DNA of 64,000 nt from Aestuariibius violaceus. GTDB lineage: Bacteria > Pseudomonadota > Alphaproteobacteria > Rhodobacterales > Rhodobacteraceae. The DNA is taken from contig NZ_JBFONT020000001.1 of assembly GCF_040779325.2 (NCBI RefSeq), positions 248,001-312,000 of the forward strand, in the 5' to 3' direction. Shown here in pieces: positions 60,749 to 64,000 of this stretch (position 1 is the stretch's first letter; each line of letters starts with the position of its first letter). Position numbers and translations under genes: made by a program. A model generated the notes under the pieces. That model worked only from the letters and a program-made list of their open reading frames with translations. It had not been told where the DNA came from and did not search any database.

Positions 60749-62014
60749 TCAGTAGATCCGCTGACGCGCCTGTTCGAGGCGGTTCAGGATGTCGTCGAGA
60801 TTGTCGGGGAAGACCATGAATTCCTGAAGGCCCTCCATCGCGGTCGCCGCCATCTCGGCCGGGACGTCCCGGTCGAAGAACTGGGCGACGCCGCCGGTCG
60901 AGTTCTCGGACAGCATCGTGAAGCCTTCCTGCAGGAACTTGTCGTCCGGCACACTTGCTGCCGCATTGATCGGAAGCTGCTGCAACCCGTCGGGCCCGTT
61001 GATGTAGGTCTGGATCTCCGGCGACACGACGAAGCGCAGGAAGGCGCGCGCGTTATCCTTGTTTTCCGCATTGGACGGGATGTGGAACGTGTCGGTCGGC
61101 GCATCCTCGGCCATCTCCACCTCCGGGTTGATCGCCGGGAACTGGTAGAAGTCCAGCTGGTCGTCGCTCAGCCCGGCCTCACGCAGCGGCGGGACGGCGA
61201 AGTTGCCCATCAGATAGGCCGTCGCCTCTCCATTCACCATGAAGGGCAGCGCCTCCTGCCAGCTATAGGTCTGGTGGTTGTCGATGAAGGCGCCCATGTC
61301 GATCAGCTCGCGCCAATTGGCGAAGGTCTGGCGAACGCGGTCGTCGGTCCAAGCCACCTCGCCGTTCGCCAGCTGCATGTGGAAGTCGAACCCGTTGGTG
61401 CGCAGGTTCATATAGTCGAACCAGCCGCCCGCGGTCCAAAGGAACTTGGACCCGATCGTGTAGCACTTGCGCCCTGAATCGAGGATTGCCTGGCAGTTCG
61501 CCTTCTCCTCTTCCCAGGTGGTCGGCTCCGACAGGCCAAGCTCGTCGAAGATGTCCTTCCGATAATAGACGCCCCACTGGTAGTAGGTGTAGGGCACGCC
61601 CCACTGCGCATCATCGATGGTCATCGCGCCCTTGGTCGAAGCGAGGTTTTCAGCGATCTCGGGCTCGGCCCACAGGTCTGAGACATCCTCGAACAGACCC
61701 GCCTCTACGTAGGGCCGCATCCGGTTCGCCGCGTACCACGTCGCCACGTCGGGCGAATTCGCGGTCAGGAAGTTCCGGATCTGGGTCTTGTAGGCCTCCC
61801 GGTCGATGATCGTCGTCTCGATGTTCAGGTCCGGGTGCTGCTCCTGAAAGCGCGAAATCACCTCTTCCATCGTCGCGCGCGGCGCCGGGTTCGAGGTGTC
61901 GAGGAAAATCTTGAGGTCGCCGGTCAGCGGTTCGCCATGGCCCGCGGCGAACGCGGTGCCGCCCATCAGCGACAGGAGGGCGGCGGTGGCCGCGCCCTTG
62001 AAGGTGACTGTCAT
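60749..62014 (-). CDS. ABC sugar-type binding protein (galactoside uptake)
   Basis: 421 residues. Signal peptide (AATAALLSLMGGTAFA) then LKIFLDTSNPAPRATMEEVISRFQEQHPDLNI, IRNFLTANSPDVATWYAANRM and NKDNARAFLRFVVSPE, a family 1 sugar-binding protein. By context it binds alpha- and/or beta-galactosides. First gene of the minus-strand operon; its Shine-Dalgarno sequence is inside a small hairpin. Confidence 0.93.
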   Translation of the reverse strand: MTVTFKGAATAALLSLMGGTAFAAGHGEPLTGDLKIFLDTSNPAPRATMEEVISRFQEQHPDLNIETTIIDREAYKTQIRNFLTANSPDVATWYAANRMRPYVEAGLFEDVSDLWAEPEIAENLASTKGAMTIDDAQWGVPYTYYQWGVYYRKDIFDELGLSEPTTWEEEKANCQAILDSGRKCYTIGSKFLWTAGGWFDYMNLRTNGFDFHMQLANGEVAWTDDRVRQTFANWRELIDMGAFIDNHQTYSWQEALPFMVNGEATAYLMGNFAVPPLREAGLSDDQLDFYQFPAINPEVEMAEDAPTDTFHIPSNAENKDNARAFLRFVVSPEIQTYINGPDGLQQLPINAAASVPDDKFLQEGFTMLSENSTGGVAQFFDRDVPAEMAATAMEGLQEFMVFPDNLDDILNRLEQARQRIY

Positions 62015-62033
62015 TTGGTCCTCCCTTGACCAA
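62015..62033 (-). promoter_or_regulatory. hairpin with the Shine-Dalgarno sequence in its loop
   Basis: On the transcript side, TTGGTC and GACCAA (62028-62033 and 62015-62020 on the plus strand) pair around a loop that holds AAGGGAG, and the stem ends at the start codon of the binding-protein gene. This could expose or mask the ribosome site; a 6-bp stem is short and may be chance. Confidence 0.4.
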
Positions 62034-62038
62034 TTTTA

Positions 62039-62057
62039 AGTTCCATTATTTGGAACT
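62039..62057. promoter_or_regulatory. IclR-type operator
   Basis: AGTTCCA (62039-62045) - TTATT - TGGAACT (62051-62057): perfect 7-bp arms with a 5-bp centre. The TGGAA/TTCCA layout fits IclR-family sites, and it lies between the IclR gene and the galactoside operon it is likely to control. Confidence 0.72.
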
Positions 62058-62141
62058 CGGTTTTGGATATTGAAATGACACCCCGACTCAGGGATGCTTG
62101 TCAACAGTTTCGGGCATCACGGGCCCGGACAGGGAGGATAA

Positions 62142-62942
62142 ATGTCAGGCAGCGGCGACGGCACCGTCGGAAAGGCGCTGGGCGTTCTCGACCAGGTCGC
62201 TGGCTTCGGGCGGCCGGTGCGGTTTTCCGAGCTGCTGGAGCAGAGCGACCTGCCGAAGGCAACGCTCTACCGGTTGCTGCAGACGCTGACCAATCAAGGG
62301 ATGGTCGCCTACGATCCCGAGCGCGGCGTCTACAGTCCCGGTATGCGGCTGGTGCGGCTGGCCCATGCGGCCTGGGCGCAATCGTCGCTGGCCGAGGTCG
62401 CGCGCCCCTATCTCGACAGGCTCAGCCGCGAGGCGGGCGAAACAGTGCACCTTGCCCAGCTCGACGGGGGTCACGTCCTTTATGTCGACAAGCGCAATGC
62501 GGCAGACCCGGTCGAGATGTATTCGCAATCGGGCAAGGTTGGCCCCGCCTATTGCACGGGCGTCGGCAAGGCGATGCTGGCCCATCTGCCGGCGGACGAT
62601 CTGACCCGCGTGCTGAAGCAGCAAAGCTTTCATCGTTTCACACCGGCAACCCTGCCGGATGAGGCGGCGCTCCGGGCCGAGCTGGCCGAGATCCGCGAAC
62701 ACGGCTACGGCTTCGACCGGGAGGAGCACGAACCGGGGATCATCTGCGTCGCCGTCCCGATCCTCAGCGGGCGGGGGCGTTGCCTCGGCGCGCTGTCGGT
62801 CACCGGGACGACCACGCGGACCAACCTGGCCGAATTGGAACGGCTCGTGCCCCGCATCAAGGCGGCGGCGCAGGCGATTGCAGAAGAAGCACAGCATTGG
62901 CGGTTTCCGGACCGCCCGGTGGAAGCGGAGGAGGAGCGCTAG
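62142..62942 (+). CDS. IclR-family transcriptional regulator
   Basis: 266 residues. Winged helix (about 8-70: VRFSELLEQSDLPKATLYRLLQTLTNQGMV) and the IclR ligand-binding domain (GETVHLAQLDGGHVLYVDKRNA, YCTGVGKAMLAHLP, ICVAVPILSGRGRCLGALSVTG). Divergent from the galactoside operon; should sense a pathway sugar acid such as galactonate or KDGal. GGGAGG lies 6 bases before the ATG. Directly followed by the transport ATPase. Confidence 0.93.
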   Translation: MSGSGDGTVGKALGVLDQVAGFGRPVRFSELLEQSDLPKATLYRLLQTLTNQGMVAYDPERGVYSPGMRLVRLAHAAWAQSSLAEVARPYLDRLSREAGETVHLAQLDGGHVLYVDKRNAADPVEMYSQSGKVGPAYCTGVGKAMLAHLPADDLTRVLKQQSFHRFTPATLPDEAALRAELAEIREHGYGFDREEHEPGIICVAVPILSGRGRCLGALSVTGTTTRTNLAELERLVPRIKAAAQAIAEEAQHWRFPDRPVEAEEER

Positions 62943-63992
62943 ATGTCGGGTGTCGTTCTGAACGATGTAATCAAGAAATACGGTGAAACGCAGGTGATCC
63001 ACGGGATCGATCTGCAGATCGAAAACGGGGAGTTCTGCGTCTTCGTCGGCCCCTCCGGCTGCGGCAAGTCCACGCTTCTGCGGATGGTCGCGGGTCTGGA
63101 AGAAACGACCGACGGGGCGATCCGGATCGGCCAGCGCGACGTGACGCGGATGGATCCGGCCGAACGCGGAGTGGCGATGGTGTTCCAGACCTACGCGCTC
63201 TACCCCCATATGACGGTCGAGGAAAACATGGGTTTCGGCCTCAAGATGAACGGCCACGCCAAGCGCGAAATCCAGACGAAGGTGGCCGAAGCCAGCCGCA
63301 TCCTGCAGCTCGACGATTATCTCAAGCGCAAGCCCGCCGCCCTCTCCGGCGGCCAGCGCCAGCGCGTCTCGATCGGGCGGGCCATCGTCCGCGGGCCAGA
63401 GGTCTTCCTGTTCGACGAACCGCTTTCGAACCTCGATGCGGAATTGCGGGTCGAAATGCGGGTGGAGATCGCGCGGCTGCACAAGGATATCGGCGCCACG
63501 ATGATCTACGTCACCCACGACCAGGTCGAGGCGATGACGCTCGCCGACAAGATCGTGGTTCTGCGCGCGGGCCGAATCGAACAGGTCGGCGCCCCGATGG
63601 ACCTCTACCGCGACCCGGACAACCAGTTCGTTGCGGGCTTCATCGGCTCGCCCTCGATGAACTTCGTCCGCGGAACGGTCACGGATGGCGGACAGGTCGA
63701 TGTCCCGGGCATCGGCACAGTGCCCGCCGCGGGCCTCGATGCGGGGCGCGAAGTCGTCGTCGGCATGCGGCCCGAACACATCACCATCGACCCCGCGGGC
63801 GACACCCACCGGGTCGACCTCTCCGAGAGCCTCGGCGGCGTGTCCTACGTCCATCTGCTTGGCGGAAACGACAAGATCGTGGTCGAGGAACGCGGCGATT
63901 ACCGCTCGAAAGAAGGCGACACCGTCGCGATCAGACCCGATCCCGCCTACCTCTATTTCTTCGACGCCGCGTCGGGCCAGCGCCTCCGATAA
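62943..63992 (+). CDS. ABC sugar transporter ATPase (UgpC/MsmX type)
   Basis: 349 residues. Walker A GPSGCGKST, signature LSGGQRQRVSIGRAI, Walker B VFLFDEPLSNLD, THDQVEAMTL, TOBE-type C-terminal domain ending SGQRLR. Supplies ATP hydrolysis for the galactoside permeases, which lack an ATPase in their own operon. Begins at the base after the IclR stop. AAGGAAAA after its stop looks like a ribosome site for another gene just outside the window. Confidence 0.94.
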   Translation: MSGVVLNDVIKKYGETQVIHGIDLQIENGEFCVFVGPSGCGKSTLLRMVAGLEETTDGAIRIGQRDVTRMDPAERGVAMVFQTYALYPHMTVEENMGFGLKMNGHAKREIQTKVAEASRILQLDDYLKRKPAALSGGQRQRVSIGRAIVRGPEVFLFDEPLSNLDAELRVEMRVEIARLHKDIGATMIYVTHDQVEAMTLADKIVVLRAGRIEQVGAPMDLYRDPDNQFVAGFIGSPSMNFVRGTVTDGGQVDVPGIGTVPAAGLDAGREVVVGMRPEHITIDPAGDTHRVDLSESLGGVSYVHLLGGNDKIVVEERGDYRSKEGDTVAIRPDPAYLYFFDAASGQRLR

Positions 63993-64000
63993 GGAAAATC

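Overview
The window is GC-rich, densely packed, mostly operonic DNA typical of an alphaproteobacterium, most likely Rhodobacterales (Roseobacter/Rhodobacter group). The reasons are the fabI-fabB-fabA block divergent to an Irr-type Fur regulator, a dimethylglycine-dehydrogenase-like FAD/GcvT protein, many ABC uptake operons, ATGA-overlapping genes and intergenic hairpins. This placement is inferred from gene content; no rRNA or tRNA gene is visible.

Layout. 1-3.6 kb: end of an unknown gene, a GT92-like glycosyltransferase, a two-component pair and a small secreted protein. 4.1-12.2 kb: two flavin monooxygenases facing a branched-chain-type (Liv) ABC importer with a cupin. 12.3-22.8 kb: a CoA-thioester (2-aminobenzoyl-CoA) pathway fed by tryptophan 2,3-dioxygenase. 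It has a minus-strand operon (monooxygenase/reductase, SDR, MarR, enoyl-CoA hydratase, acyl-CoA dehydrogenase, kynA, CoA ligase) and a divergent plus-strand operon (decayed hydratase, GcdH-like dehydrogenase, thioesterase, RidA-like protein). A perfect 34-bp palindrome between them, and a one-mismatch copy of its half-site upstream of the Liv operon, suggest one MarR regulon for uptake and breakdown. 23.4-28.2 kb: a yhiI-rbbA-yhhJ type export operon.

28.3-41.2 kb: the most unusual region. Left: ROK regulator, 747-aa PIG-L deacetylase, EamA exporter. Right: sugar ABC importer, VOC protein, argininosuccinate-lyase-like enzyme, UgpC-type ATPase, PfkB kinase, cysteine-dioxygenase-like cupin and NagB-II/GlmS-like SIS protein, almost all translationally coupled. 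This looks like a pathway that takes apart an amino-sugar conjugate; the substrate is unknown. 41.2-41.8 kb: remnants of an IS3-family transposase and of an SDR gene. 41.8-47.5 kb: MATE exporter, ankyrin protein, DMGDH-like oxidoreductase.

47.9-51.0 kb: core fatty-acid genes and irr. 51.0-64.0 kb: a galactoside operon (ABC importer, GH4 alpha-galactosidase, GH42 beta-galactosidase, mutarotase, SDR galactose dehydrogenase, lactonase, KDGal kinase, KDPGal aldolase) with a divergent IclR regulator and the ABC ATPase. It encodes the De Ley-Doudoroff route except galactonate dehydratase, which may lie just past the right edge.

A diverged direct repeat of about 218 bp (3.71-3.93 and 47.71-47.92 kb) brackets the whole 44-kb catabolic block. 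The right copy includes the last codon and stop of fabI, so the block looks like an old insertion next to the fabI 3' end, though no integrase is visible.
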